DNA of 64,000 nt from Sutcliffiella horikoshii (GCF_008180725.1 NZ_VTEV01000009.1:58377-122376), one strand, 5' to 3'. Shown: positions 51,773-61,576, counted from the stretch's first letter. Made by a program: numbers and translations. Notes: generated by a model not told the origin, from the sequence alone.

Positions 51773-54700
51773 ATGAAAGAAGTGCAAACACTGAGGAAAT
51801 TCGTAATTTTTACATTGGTTATCTTGTTAGTTTTTAGTTCCATCCCATATGAAAAAATGAATGTAAAAGCACTATCAAACAACAGCTTAAGTGAAGATCA
51901 AGAAGTTGAAAATGAAACAATAGAGCAACAAGAATTAATAGACTATAACAATATAGAACAGCTTTCAGAAGATAAAGAAATAGTAACACTCAGAAGCGAA
52001 AATTCAAAAGTATATGAAAACGATAACGGGACCTATACTGCTGAAGTCTATCTAGAGCCTATTCATTTTCTTGAGGAAAATGAATGGCAAGAAATTGAGA
52101 ATACATTTTCTTATTCAAAAGAAGATGAAGTGTATACAAATAGTTCAAACTCTTTTGACGTAACATTTAACCAGGAACCAAGTTATAAAGATAATTCAAT
52201 TTTCAGTTATACTATTGGTGAAAAAGTGGTAACTATCTCTGCTGTTGATGATACTGATAGTGACGATCCAGATACTCATACAGATATCCAACCTATTAAA
52301 GCTACTAGCGAAGAAAATAAGATAACATACGAGAATCTATACCCTGGTGTCAAGTTTGAATATATTTTGGATGGAAGCAGAATTAAAGAAAATATAATTC
52401 TTGATTCCTATAACGGGAAAAATGTATTTAAGTTTAATATTCACGCAGAAGGAGTACTTCCTCAAACTCGAGAGGATGGAAGTATAGAATTTCTTGATAA
52501 AGGCACCAAAGAATTTTTGTTTTATATTCAATCTCCGTTTATGTTTGATTCTAACCAAGAAAATGATGAGATATCCCTGGATGTCTCACAGGAAATTATA
52601 GAAGTATCTGAGGATACTTTTACTCTAGTTATTACTGCTAGCGAAGAATACCTATCTCACCCTGATAGAGTTTATCCAGTTATTATAGATCCATGGTTAG
52701 ATTTGTTTTATCCTCAGGATACGTTCTTATCCAGTGCTAGACCTACTGATAACTATCATAATTTAGACTTTATGTCTGTTGGGCATACAGACTATTACGG
52801 AAATACGAGAAGTATCATGAAATGGAATCAGCTCCCAACCATTCCTAATGCTGAAATTGTCGATGCTAAACTTGGTATCAATATATTTGAAAATAATGAT
52901 ACAGGAACACCGTCGTTACACCTTCATCGAATTACTAGCAATTTTTCAGACATTAAAACGTTACGTTGGGATACCATGCCATCATTTCTCACCACTCCAG
53001 TTGCTAGTATTAATCAATTTAATATTAACTCCTCCTGGCCAACTTATCTTAATGTTACATCCTTAGTTAAAGGTTGGTATAACAATGAGTTTCCTAACTA
53101 CGGATTCATTCTAAAACAAACAAGCGCAGAGGAGTCTGCCAAGAAAAAAAATCATCGTTTCCGTACTTCAGAATGGAATAATCCGAATGGTTCTATTATT
53201 GGTAAACCGAAGCTTGTCATTACCTACCGTCCGAAAGAATTATTAGGATTAACGGATTATTGGACCTATACACCTGATTTATTTCAAGGAGAAGGTACTG
53301 CAGTCGTCAATGTCATAAATGGCAATGTGGTTTACGATATAAATGTTCTTAACCTTCCAAGTAAAACAGATGCCTTTAATCTAAAAATGGTCTATAATAG
53401 CCGGTCCTATCATTCAGGTAATTATGGATACGGTTGGACGTTTAGTGGACAAAGGCATTTAATGCCAAATTCAGACAAATCTATTGTGGAGTATGTGGAT
53501 GGTAATGGAACGAGGTATCATTTTAATAAGCAACAACATGATAGTACAAACAGTTACTCCGCACCTGAAGGTGTCTTTTTAAATCTGGAAAAAACACCAA
53601 CTGGATACAAAATGACAGATCCAAGTGAAACGGCTTATTATTTTGATGAAGAAGGAAAAAATACAAGTATAGTAGACGAAAAAGGTAATACTATACATTA
53701 TGGATTTAATTCCTCAAAAAAACTTATCACCATATCAGAAAGTTTTAATGGTACACCAGGACGAAGTATCAGTCTTGTCTATCGGACGGATAATGGAATG
53801 CTGGACAAAATAAAAGACTTTAGGGGTACGGAAACCTCTTTTACCTATGAATCTGTTAATACAAAAACACGCTTAAAAAGTATTACTTTTGCTTCAAATC
53901 GGACTGATCTTCAAAAGAAACTTGTAGGATTCAATTATAACCCTAACCACTACCTGACAGAAGTTTTGGATGCATTAGGTAATAAAGGTGCATTCGAGTA
54001 TGATGCTTCCAATAGAGCTACGAAGATTATTGATCCAAGAAGTACAAGTTACTTTGCATCTATTACGTATCCTTCTTCATCTACTACTATCTTTAAAGAT
54101 GCTAGAGGTCATCAAACGCATTATAAACATGACAATCATGAGAATAAGGCAACGGCTAATGTAATAGAGATAACAGAGGACTTTGGCGGGACGACTGCAG
54201 CAACCACAAAATATGAGTGGTATAGAAATACGATAACAAAAGTTACAGAACCCGACAGCATCTCTGGTGCATCTAGTGGTGCAGTTTCTACAGCAGAATA
54301 TGACAACAAAGGGAATGTAACAGAAGTTGTAGAACCAAACAATATAAAAGTTACCAATAATTATGATGATAAATCAAATTTAACTAAAGAGATGCTTATT
54401 AATGGTTCCTTTGAAGAACATATCTATGATGCGAAAAGTAATCTAGTTTCTACTTCCAATAACTACAGAGAAACAGATTATAATACCTATGATGTTTACG
54501 GGAATATCGTGTCGAATGCAACTCCAACAAGGCTTACCCATAATCGTATTAAAAATAGTAATTTTGAATTATCCGCAACCAACGGACTTCCAAAATATTG
54601 GACTAAACGAAGTATCGGTCAATATTCTATCAGCTCGGATGCTCCGAAAGGAAACCAAAGTGCAAAAATATCCTTATCAAGTTCTGAGGATGCGGGGTAC

Positions 54701-57514
54701 TTATCTCAAATATTTCCTGTGGATCCGGATGAGTCGGACAAAGCATATACGATATCTTCTTTTATTAAAACAGAGAACCTAACGGGTGACGGAGCACAAT
54801 TGCGACTGTATTTCTTGGATAGTCAGAATAAAACTATTACGGATGCTCAAGGCGTATCCATTCGTCATTTCACCCCCACAATAAAAGGAACTCAAGGCTG
54901 GACACAGATTTCCGATTTTATTAAGGCACCTTCCAACACGGCTTCTATACGGGTGGACTTGTTGGTAACAGGAACGGGATCTGCTTCATTTGATGCCATC
55001 CAAGTTATGTATGGAAGAGTGGTTGACACTTATTATTCCAATGAAAATGCAGGTATGGAATGGGATATAGCGGATTCATGGACACTCAATTCCATTAATA
55101 CAGCCATTGACGGGTTGACCACAGAGAGAAAAAGAAGAGGGCTTCAGTCTTTTAAAATCCATGGTTCATCCGGAAAACGATTTATTGGGCAAGAACTTCC
55201 TATAAAGGGAAAAGCAAATACCCCGATAACCTTTTCAGGTTGGGCATATGCGACCCATGCAGTTCCCTATGCGAAAGATAAAGAGTTTGAATTGCGAATG
55301 TGGTTAAGACATCCGGATAACACGGAGAGTGGTCCTTATTCCATCCCATTTCAACCAGACGTTTTGAATCAATGGCAATTTGCGAAGAAAACCATTTTTG
55401 CAGACAAGGAAATTATATCCGCGAAAATCTACGCTATCTTTAATGGACAACAAACCGGGGAAGTATTCTTCGATAATATTAAAGTGGAAGAGAATGGTTC
55501 AACAAGTGAAACTTTTTATAAAGATGGTAATTTTGTAGAAAAACAACTAAATAGCTTAAATAATGCCACTAATTATGAGTACGATAATAATGGAAACAAG
55601 ATTAAATTTACGAACTCTACTGGTAAACATTTAGCATATGACTATGACTTTTTAGATAGGCTTACGAGAATATCCATTGTCGACCCTAACAGTGCCAATA
55701 GCATTCATACAAACTATCACTTTGATAATCAAGGAAACCTTAAACAAAGAATAGAGCCTAGGGGGTACATCACGGATTTTGAATACAATGCCGTAAACCA
55801 AGTTACAAAAGAAACGGATCCCGAAGGTAAATTTATTCAATATGATTACGATGAAGCCGGTAACACAAAGTTAGTTGAACGAGGTAAGGGATCAAGTATT
55901 CTTTCTAAAGTAGAATATAAGTACGATCGGAAAGATCAACAAACAGAAACGTGGGTAAACGGACTAAAGCTATTTACGAATGAATATGACAAAGTAGGAA
56001 ATATCAAAAAACAGATACTCGCAAATCAGCAGGCTTACGTGTATAAGTATGATGATAATAAGCGAGTGAAAATGGCACAAGAACCAAGTGGAATTAAATT
56101 AGTAAATGTTTATGATACAGTAGAAACAAGCCTCTCCAATGGTTTACGTAAAACTATGATAGAAACTGTTGGGAATGCTTCATTTACCACCAGTTATAAC
56201 CATGATATCCTTGGTAGGGTAACAGATGTAACTGCACCGGGTTCCGGAAAGCTCGAGTTCCATTATGATGAGAAAAGCAATCCGGTTCGTGTGAAATATG
56301 GTTCCACCAATTACTATCAGGAGTTCGATGAGAATGGTTTATACAAACAGCAAACTTTAGTTGGTTTAGAGCAGCATCAATTTAAATATCTGTATAAGTC
56401 AGATGGGAATATGCAAAGCTATACAGATGGGGCTACTACCCAAGAGTTCACCTATGATTTTGCAGGCCGCTTAGAGACTTGGAAACATAAAGGTACGCAA
56501 GTAAATTATCAATATGATAAATCTGGTAACCTCCTAAATCCAAATGGAAAATCATTAAGTTTTAATAAAGCGAATGAAGTAGCAACATTTACTTATGATA
56601 ATGCTGGCCAACTTGTTAAAGATGATAAATATTCGTACCTATGGGATGGGCTGGGTCAACTTACAGAAGTAAAGAATTTAAGTGGATCTACACTTTCTAG
56701 CTATACGTACCATCCAAATGGATTAAGAAAAAGTAAAAAGGTTGGGTCCAATACATTCAATTATCATTATGATGGGACCGAACTGATCCGTATCACCAAT
56801 ACAAATAATGTGACTGTTTGGAGCTTTACATGGTTGAGTGGTAAACCAGTAAGCATGACCAATCAACAAGGGACCACGTTCTATTATGTGACCAATTACC
56901 GTGGTGATGTCTCCAAAATAATTGATACAACAGGAAAGACAGTAGCTAGTTATGAATATGACCCATGGGGAAATGTACTAGCAGCAAACGAACAAACCTC
57001 TGTCAGTGGTCAGCCATTACGCTATGCAGGTTATGTATATGATACGGAAACAAAACTGTATTACTTACAGGCAAGATATTATGATCCTTCACTTGGAAGA
57101 TTTCTTTCCCGTGATCCAGACATTGGAGACAGTGATGACCCAATTACACAAAATGGGTATGTCTATGCCGATAATAACCCAGTGATGATGGTTGATCCAG
57201 ATGGGCAGTGGGCTTGGTTGGCTGTTAACGCAGCGTTTGCGATTTATGATGGCTACAAAACATATAAAGCTGGTGGTAATAAAAAACAAGTGGCATGGGC
57301 CGTAGCATCAAATTTTATTAAAATAGGAAAAATAAAGAAAATAGCTAAATTTTCTAATGGACCTTTAGGAAAAGCAAATAGAAAGAAACAAGGTAGAGAA
57401 ATAAATGAAAAAAAGAAAAAAAATCCTAAATTTGTGTCAAGATCTAACAAAGACTCCAATAGAAAAATGAAAAAACATACACCAGGAAGAGGACACAAGA
57501 AAGGAAAGAAATAA
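51773..57514 (+). CDS. WapA/RHS-repeat polymorphic toxin
   Basis: 1913-residue secreted contact-dependent toxin. Signal peptide (about 1-34); a beta-rich region to 300; a DNRLRE-type domain (about 305-485, DTFLSSARPTDNYHN); a DUF6531-like start of the RHS barrel (about 490-620); many YD repeats; an insert with two lectin/carbohydrate-binding-like domains (about 920-1240, NSNFELSATNGLPKYWTK and SWTLNSINTAIDGL); more YD repeats; and the RHS core end GYVYDTETKLYYLQARYYDP / GRFLSRDPD. After DPDGQW (about 1808) comes the variable tail of about 100 residues: a hydrophobic linker (AVNAAFAIYDGYKTYKAG) and a very basic end with HTPGRGHKKG, presumably the toxic part, whose activity I cannot name. GAGGAG lies only two bases before this ATG and 11 before an in-frame GTG at 51782, so the start is uncertain. 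Confidence 0.93.
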   Translation: MKEVQTLRKFVIFTLVILLVFSSIPYEKMNVKALSNNSLSEDQEVENETIEQQELIDYNNIEQLSEDKEIVTLRSENSKVYENDNGTYTAEVYLEPIHFLEENEWQEIENTFSYSKEDEVYTNSSNSFDVTFNQEPSYKDNSIFSYTIGEKVVTISAVDDTDSDDPDTHTDIQPIKATSEENKITYENLYPGVKFEYILDGSRIKENIILDSYNGKNVFKFNIHAEGVLPQTREDGSIEFLDKGTKEFLFYIQSPFMFDSNQENDEISLDVSQEIIEVSEDTFTLVITASEEYLSHPDRVYPVIIDPWLDLFYPQDTFLSSARPTDNYHNLDFMSVGHTDYYGNTRSIMKWNQLPTIPNAEIVDAKLGINIFENNDTGTPSLHLHRITSNFSDIKTLRWDTMPSFLTTPVASINQFNINSSWPTYLNVTSLVKGWYNNEFPNYGFILKQTSAEESAKKKNHRFRTSEWNNPNGSIIGKPKLVITYRPKELLGLTDYWTYTPDLFQGEGTAVVNVINGNVVYDINVLNLPSKTDAFNLKMVYNSRSYHSGNYGYGWTFSGQRHLMPNSDKSIVEYVDGNGTRYHFNKQQHDSTNSYSAPEGVFLNLEKTPTGYKMTDPSETAYYFDEEGKNTSIVDEKGNTIHYGFNSSKKLITISESFNGTPGRSISLVYRTDNGMLDKIKDFRGTETSFTYESVNTKTRLKSITFASNRTDLQKKLVGFNYNPNHYLTEVLDALGNKGAFEYDASNRATKIIDPRSTSYFASITYPSSSTTIFKDARGHQTHYKHDNHENKATANVIEITEDFGGTTAATTKYEWYRNTITKVTEPDSISGASSGAVSTAEYDNKGNVTEVVEPNNIKVTNNYDDKSNLTKEMLINGSFEEHIYDAKSNLVSTSNNYRETDYNTYDVYGNIVSNATPTRLTHNRIKNSNFELSATNGLPKYWTKRSIGQYSISSDAPKGNQSAKISLSSSEDAGYLSQIFPVDPDESDKAYTISSFIKTENLTGDGAQLRLYFLDSQNKTITDAQGVSIRHFTPTIKGTQGWTQISDFIKAPSNTASIRVDLLVTGTGSASFDAIQVMYGRVVDTYYSNENAGMEWDIADSWTLNSINTAIDGLTTERKRRGLQSFKIHGSSGKRFIGQELPIKGKANTPITFSGWAYATHAVPYAKDKEFELRMWLRHPDNTESGPYSIPFQPDVLNQWQFAKKTIFADKEIISAKIYAIFNGQQTGEVFFDNIKVEENGSTSETFYKDGNFVEKQLNSLNNATNYEYDNNGNKIKFTNSTGKHLAYDYDFLDRLTRISIVDPNSANSIHTNYHFDNQGNLKQRIEPRGYITDFEYNAVNQVTKETDPEGKFIQYDYDEAGNTKLVERGKGSSILSKVEYKYDRKDQQTETWVNGLKLFTNEYDKVGNIKKQILANQQAYVYKYDDNKRVKMAQEPSGIKLVNVYDTVETSLSNGLRKTMIETVGNASFTTSYNHDILGRVTDVTAPGSGKLEFHYDEKSNPVRVKYGSTNYYQEFDENGLYKQQTLVGLEQHQFKYLYKSDGNMQSYTDGATTQEFTYDFAGRLETWKHKGTQVNYQYDKSGNLLNPNGKSLSFNKANEVATFTYDNAGQLVKDDKYSYLWDGLGQLTEVKNLSGSTLSSYTYHPNGLRKSKKVGSNTFNYHYDGTELIRITNTNNVTVWSFTWLSGKPVSMTNQQGTTFYYVTNYRGDVSKIIDTTGKTVASYEYDPWGNVLAANEQTSVSGQPLRYAGYVYDTETKLYYLQARYYDPSLGRFLSRDPDIGDSDDPITQNGYVYADNNPVMMVDPDGQWAWLAVNAAFAIYDGYKTYKAGGNKKQVAWAVASNFIKIGKIKKIAKFSNGPLGKANRKKQGREINEKKKKNPKFVSRSNKDSNRKMKKHTPGRGHKKGKK

Positions 57515-57954
57515 TGGATAATTACCCCAGAAAAGGATTAAGAGTTAGATGTGAAAGAGGTGTGAATCCGAAAGTTCGGAAAGTTTGTTTAGATTTTTGT
57601 AAATGGATTAGAACTGAAATGGAATTTCCTGTTAGAGTTGTGATATATTTAAAAAAAAGCAATTATATAAAAAATATCACAACTAAAGAACTTGTATCCG
57701 CCACTTTTTTTGCTCCGTATCAAAAGGATGTAGAACCATATATTAGAATTTCTACGGGTGATTATGAAGAATTACTAAAAGAGCGGACAGAGATTGATGC
57801 ACTTTATGCGTACCTGGAAAGTATAACTCATGAACTTACTCATTACCAACAATGGCTAAACGATAAAGATTTTGATGAAAATGAAGCAGAAAATAATGCA
57901 GTTGAATTAGTAGACTTATACCACAATAGCGAATTTGGACTCAGGGAGGAATAA
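57514..57954 (+). CDS. Small HExxH protein coupled to the RHS toxin (putative immunity or accessory)
   Basis: 146 residues, start ATG sharing one base with the toxin stop (TAATG), so translation is probably coupled. It carries a zincin-type His106-Glu107-Leu-Thr-His110 (ITHELTHYQQW) and Glu126 in EAENNA sixteen residues later, the arrangement of a metallopeptidase with Glu as third ligand. No signal peptide, so it stays in the cytoplasm. Position says immunity protein; motif says peptidase or metal-binding fold. I do not recognise a named immunity family. AAGAAAGGAAAG precedes the start. Confidence 0.8.
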   Translation: MDNYPRKGLRVRCERGVNPKVRKVCLDFCKWIRTEMEFPVRVVIYLKKSNYIKNITTKELVSATFFAPYQKDVEPYIRISTGDYEELLKERTEIDALYAYLESITHELTHYQQWLNDKDFDENEAENNAVELVDLYHNSEFGLREE

Positions 57955-58360
57955 CTAATAAATAAGAAAAGAACTTGAATTCAAATAGACAATTCTATTT
58001 TGAACTTACTCAGTACCAAAAAATTAGGCATCTATTTCTTAAGATTATAGAGGCAATACTGTATTGTTAATTGAATATTGTTTATTAAATGTTATTTTAA
58101 TGGAATTAAATAAATGCTACATTAAGCAATTGGGCGCCATTCTTCTTGAAGAAGAATAGGTGCTCATTTTGTATTTTAGGGCCATTTAATGGAAGAACTC
58201 TCTTGCTAATGCTGAAATGAGTAGTATTGAAGTAACTGGTATAATAATATAATTTAGGTGGCTATTCTTAGTTTTTACGTAAATTCAATAAATAGACATC
58301 AATACAGGGGCGGTAATTCGCTTCCTGCTTTTTTGTTTTGCGCTAATATAACACAAAGGC
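57955..58360. other. Decayed DNA after the toxin locus
   Basis: Mostly AT-rich. At about 57990-58070 one frame reads NRQFYFELTQYQKIRHLFLK to a stop, and 20 bases (58000-58019) repeat the bases coding ELTHYQ in the upstream gene with two changes; a likely remnant of a second copy. A hairpin ccattcttctt / gaagaagaatagg (58138-58160) followed by a T-rich stretch may end the toxin transcript. Confidence 0.5.
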
Positions 58361-58413
58361 ATTGACTGACGAGTCAATTAAGGAATATAATCAATATTGA
58401 CTGACCAGTCAAT
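58361..58413 (+). promoter_or_regulatory. Promoter with two TetR-type operators
   Basis: TTGACT (58362-58367), 18-bp spacer, TATAAT (58386-58391). Two nearly identical 18-bp palindromes, ATTGACTGACGAGTCAAT (58361-58378) and ATTGACTGACCAGTCAAT (58396-58413), lie 35 bp apart, one over the -35 box and one just after the -10 box. Confidence 0.88.
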
Positions 58414-58434
58414 ATATCCTTGTGAGGAGTTTTG

Positions 58435-59310
58435 ATGATGAACGTTATTGAGATTAAAGGTCTGACAAAACAGTATAGGAAGGGCCGAGGAATTGAAGAT
58501 GTTTCATTCTCCGTCCGAGAGGGAGAAATTTTTGGATTCATTGGTCCTAATGGTGCTGGAAAAAGCACAACCATCCGAACGCTCCTTAATTTCATTCATC
58601 CCACAAACGGAATTGCCTCTCTGTTTGGGAAGGATATCGTGTCGGAATCCAGGGAAATAAGAAAACATGTTGGTTATCTTCCATCTGAAGTCCATTACTA
58701 TGACGATATGAAAGCAATAGACATACTACTTTATTCGGCAAAGTTTTATCAGTATAAGAACACGAAAAGGATTTATGAATTAGCTGAAAGGCTGCAGCTG
58801 GATCTACAAAAGAAAATTGAAGATTTGTCATTTGGAAACCGCAAGAAAGTCGGCATTATTCAGGCCATCCTGCATGAACCGAAACTGCTGATTTTAGACG
58901 AGCCGACAGGGGGATTGGACCCCTTGATGCAGCATATTTTCTTTGATCTGTTAAAAGAAGAAAATGAAAAAGGGGCAACCATTTTTTTCTCCTCCCATAT
59001 CCTAAGTGAAGTTCAAAAGATGTGCGATCGGGTGGCCATCATTAAAGAAGGAAGGCTGGTAAAAGTAGAGAGAATCGAGACACTCACAAAGAATAATTTG
59101 AAGAAAATACACATGCTGGTTGATAATCCTACGGAAATGAAGTTCGACTTTGAAGGGATTGTGGATATACAGCAAACGGGTAAAGATATTCATTTATTAT
59201 TCAGTGGCGATGTGAAGAAGCTGATGAATCACTTATATGGATTGGACTTCAAAGACTTAACCATTGAAGAACCTTCGCTGGAAGAAGTATTCATGCACTT
59301 TTATGAATAG
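58435..59310 (+). CDS. ABC transporter ATP-binding protein
   Basis: 291-residue ATPase of a two-component exporter. Walker A GPNGAGKST, signature LSFGNRKKVGI, which replaces the usual LSGGQ with LSFGN as in several Bacillus drug/bacteriocin exporters, Walker B LLILDEPTGGLDP and H-loop FFSSHIL. Tandem ATG codons (58435 and 58438) follow GAGGAG by 5 and 8 bases; either may be used. First gene of an operon with permease and TetR regulator, under two operators. Confidence 0.92.
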   Translation: MMNVIEIKGLTKQYRKGRGIEDVSFSVREGEIFGFIGPNGAGKSTTIRTLLNFIHPTNGIASLFGKDIVSESREIRKHVGYLPSEVHYYDDMKAIDILLYSAKFYQYKNTKRIYELAERLQLDLQKKIEDLSFGNRKKVGIIQAILHEPKLLILDEPTGGLDPLMQHIFFDLLKEENEKGATIFFSSHILSEVQKMCDRVAIIKEGRLVKVERIETLTKNNLKKIHMLVDNPTEMKFDFEGIVDIQQTGKDIHLLFSGDVKKLMNHLYGLDFKDLTIEEPSLEEVFMHFYE

Positions 59311-60124
59311 GAGAGGTGAAAAAAAGAATGTTGATTTTAAACGTGAACTGAAGAAGAATTTAAAATCGCTGATCATCTGGAGCCTCATCATCGGGGGAAT
59401 GATTCTGATGACTATGAGTATCTATCCACAATTCTCGCAAGACCAAGAAGCAATGAATCAAATGTTAAACGCCTATCCCGACGAATTCAAGAAAGCGTTC
59501 GGCATGGACCGGCTGGATATCGGGTCATTGATTGGCTTCTATGGTATGCAGATTCACTTATATACAACTTTACTCGGGAGTATCTATGCGGTGATGCTGG
59601 CATCTAACATCATCTCCAAGGAAGAAAATGAAAAGACGATTGAATTTTTATTGTCCAAACCTATTTCAAGAAAAAGAATCATTGCAGAGAAATATTTGGC
59701 GGTGGCTGCTAACATCTTGATTATCAATGCGGCCATTGTTGTTATAAGTTTAATAGGATTTCAATTTACAGATGACACCATCCCCTTCAAAACGTACAGC
59801 GTCTTTGTCATGGCAACACTGTTGATTCATCTCACATTCGCTGCCATTGCGTTATTATTATCTGCTGTAATGAAAAAATCACGCACTATAACGGCCGTAT
59901 CACTGGGAATTGTGTTCGTCTCCTATCTACTCAGCGTTACATCTGGAATAGCAGAAGAATTGAATATGCTAAAATATATTAGCGTATTCAAATATATCGA
60001 TGCTGCTGAACTGATAGCTGAGAATGAAATCAGGCCTCTGTATTTATTGATAATGATGGGTATTATTCTGATTGCAACGGCATCCACTTTTCTTCATTAC
60101 AATAAAAAAGACATAGCATCATAA
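59303..60124 (+). CDS. ABC transporter permease (ABC-2 type)
   Basis: 273 residues with six predicted membrane segments: one near the N-terminus (SLIIWSLIIGGMILMTMSIY), a long extracytoplasmic loop, then five. EENEKTIEFLLSKPISRKRIIAEKYLA is the typical cytoplasmic loop of Bacillus ABC-2 permeases. The start is unclear: the ATG at 59303 overlaps the ATPase stop without a ribosome site, whereas GGAGAGGTG (59309-59317) leads to an ATG at 59329 that is out of frame. Confidence 0.87.
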   Translation: MNRRGEKKNVDFKRELKKNLKSLIIWSLIIGGMILMTMSIYPQFSQDQEAMNQMLNAYPDEFKKAFGMDRLDIGSLIGFYGMQIHLYTTLLGSIYAVMLASNIISKEENEKTIEFLLSKPISRKRIIAEKYLAVAANILIINAAIVVISLIGFQFTDDTIPFKTYSVFVMATLLIHLTFAAIALLLSAVMKKSRTITAVSLGIVFVSYLLSVTSGIAEELNMLKYISVFKYIDAAELIAENEIRPLYLLIMMGIILIATASTFLHYNKKDIAS

Positions 60125-60140
60125 AGTTGGAGGTTATTCC

Positions 60141-60776
60141 GTGTATCCCAATTTTGAGAAATTATCCAAAGAGAAGAAGCAATCGATTCTGTCTATCTGT
60201 ATAGAGGAATTTGGCAAAACAGGATTTGAGAAAACTTCTACAGATACCATTACAACTAGAGCGGGTATTTCTAAAGGCATATTGTTTCACTACTTCAAAA
60301 ATAAAAAGAATCTTTTCCTTTATGTCATCGACTATTGCCGGCAGCTTATTGGCAATACGTTAATGGAAGAGTTAGAAAAACTTGAAACAGATGACTTCTT
60401 TGAACGAATCAAAGAAGTCGTATTAACAAAGTTAAGAGTACAGCTCAAGTACAGTCAGGAAACTAACCTGGTGGCTAATGTACTGCTAAACCCGCCGGTT
60501 GGTCTGAAAGAAGAAGTTCAAGAACTTCTGCAAAAGAATGTCGAGAACTACAGCGACCAATACCTAGGGAAACTGCTAGATCCTCAGCTTTTAAAAAATC
60601 ATGCTTCACCCGAGAAAGTGGTTAACTTGACTATGTTAGCGCTAGAGCAAATTACCCAAAAGTATATCGCCTTGTACCAAAACAAGCGAATTGAATTTGA
60701 AAAACTAAGTGAGCAAATGATACCTGAAATCGATGAATATATAGAATTGATTAAATATGGATGTATAGAGAAATAA
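60141..60776 (+). CDS. TetR family transcriptional regulator
   Basis: 211 residues. N-terminal helix-turn-helix: SICIEEFGKTGFEKTSTDTI, TRAGISKGILFHYFKNKKNLFLYVIDY (about 18-65); the remainder is the helical ligand/dimerisation domain. GTG start with GGAGG seven bases upstream. Last gene of the ABC operon; it most likely represses the operon through the two palindromes at 58361-58413, the common arrangement for drug-exporter operons. The ligand is unknown. Confidence 0.92.
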   Translation: MYPNFEKLSKEKKQSILSICIEEFGKTGFEKTSTDTITTRAGISKGILFHYFKNKKNLFLYVIDYCRQLIGNTLMEELEKLETDDFFERIKEVVLTKLRVQLKYSQETNLVANVLLNPPVGLKEEVQELLQKNVENYSDQYLGKLLDPQLLKNHASPEKVVNLTMLALEQITQKYIALYQNKRIEFEKLSEQMIPEIDEYIELIKYGCIEK

Positions 60777-61081
60777 TAGTTATGAGTTTAAGTGGATAAA
60801 GGTTTTATCCATGTCAAATAGCATATTTAGGTAGAAATGAAGGCAAAGAGTCCGCTCCTGTAATTTAATTATATGAGATGGATGAGAAACGGATTGATGG
60901 GTTTAATGAATATAGAAACCAAATTCTAGCTTTGTTCAAGTAACGGGGGCAATAACTGAAGATTGTCCAGCTGATCTTCAGCTTTTTCTTTATTTCGTTA
61001 TTGGGCAGGATTATGGAGGATTGAAAGCCAAAACATAATATCAAACTTGTATCAAAATTCTCTAAAAATGTGGTGAAATTA
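60777..61081. other. Intergenic stretch with gene remnant and terminator
   Basis: A frame at about 60879-60942 reads MDEKRIDGFNEYRNQILALF and a Lys before the stop; it has no ribosome site and looks like the tail of a lost gene. A hairpin ctgaagat / atcttcag followed by CTTTTTC (about 60956-60996) is a likely terminator. Nothing else seen. Confidence 0.45.
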
Positions 61082-61518
61082 ATGACAGGAAAGAAACGTA
61101 AACGAATCAAAATTGGTGATGTATATGCTATACCTTTGCCAAATGGTAAGTATGCTTTTGGTAGAATTTTTAAAGATGCTGGCATAGGAATTTATAAATA
61201 TATAGGAGAAAGTATTGAAGACATTTCAAAGGAAGAAGAGTACCAATTTATTGTTGGTGTATATCAATATGTTTTAAAATCAGGAGATTGGACATTGTTG
61301 TAAATCGCCCGTTTAAGAGTGACGATGACGCATATCCACCTCCATCTTGTATCATTGATAGTATTTCAGGTGAATATTCCATTTACTATAAAGGGGAAAT
61401 TCGAAGTGCTAGTAAGTCGGAATGTGAAGGATTAGAAATAGCGGCAGTTTGGGCAGATAATCATATCATTGATAGAATTATGGGCGAGGATATGTGGCAT
61501 AGAGATGATAGAAAATAA
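61082..61518 (+). pseudogene. Imm26-like immunity protein gene, frameshifted
   Basis: Two frames that join to one protein. 61082-61303 gives KRIKIGDVYAIPLPNGKYAF and GRIFKDAGIGIYKYIG, ending ...LKSGDWTLL at a stop; the next frame, from about 61300, continues NRPFKSDDDAYPPPSCIIDS, SGEYSIYYKGEIR and AAVWADNHIIDRIMGEDMWH. Together they match the layout I remember for the immunity family Imm26 (about 140 residues). A one-base change near the ttgttgtaaatcgcccg sequence separates them. GGTGAAATTA precedes the ATG at 61082. Either a real inactivation or a sequencing error. Confidence 0.75.
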
Positions 61519-61533
61519 TTTTTTCTTGTTCCA

Positions 61534-61576
61534 CTAACTAGGGCGATTGCAGCATAGTGGAACGCTTTTTACCTAA
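61534..61576 (+). terminator. Terminator after the Imm26-like gene
   Basis: Stem gttccacta / tagtggaac with a 20-base loop, followed by GCTTTTTA. Confidence 0.65.

Noticed and set aside
60865..61185. Minus-strand 106-residue frame
   Set aside because: It is antisense to the conserved Imm26-like coding region and spans a terminator.
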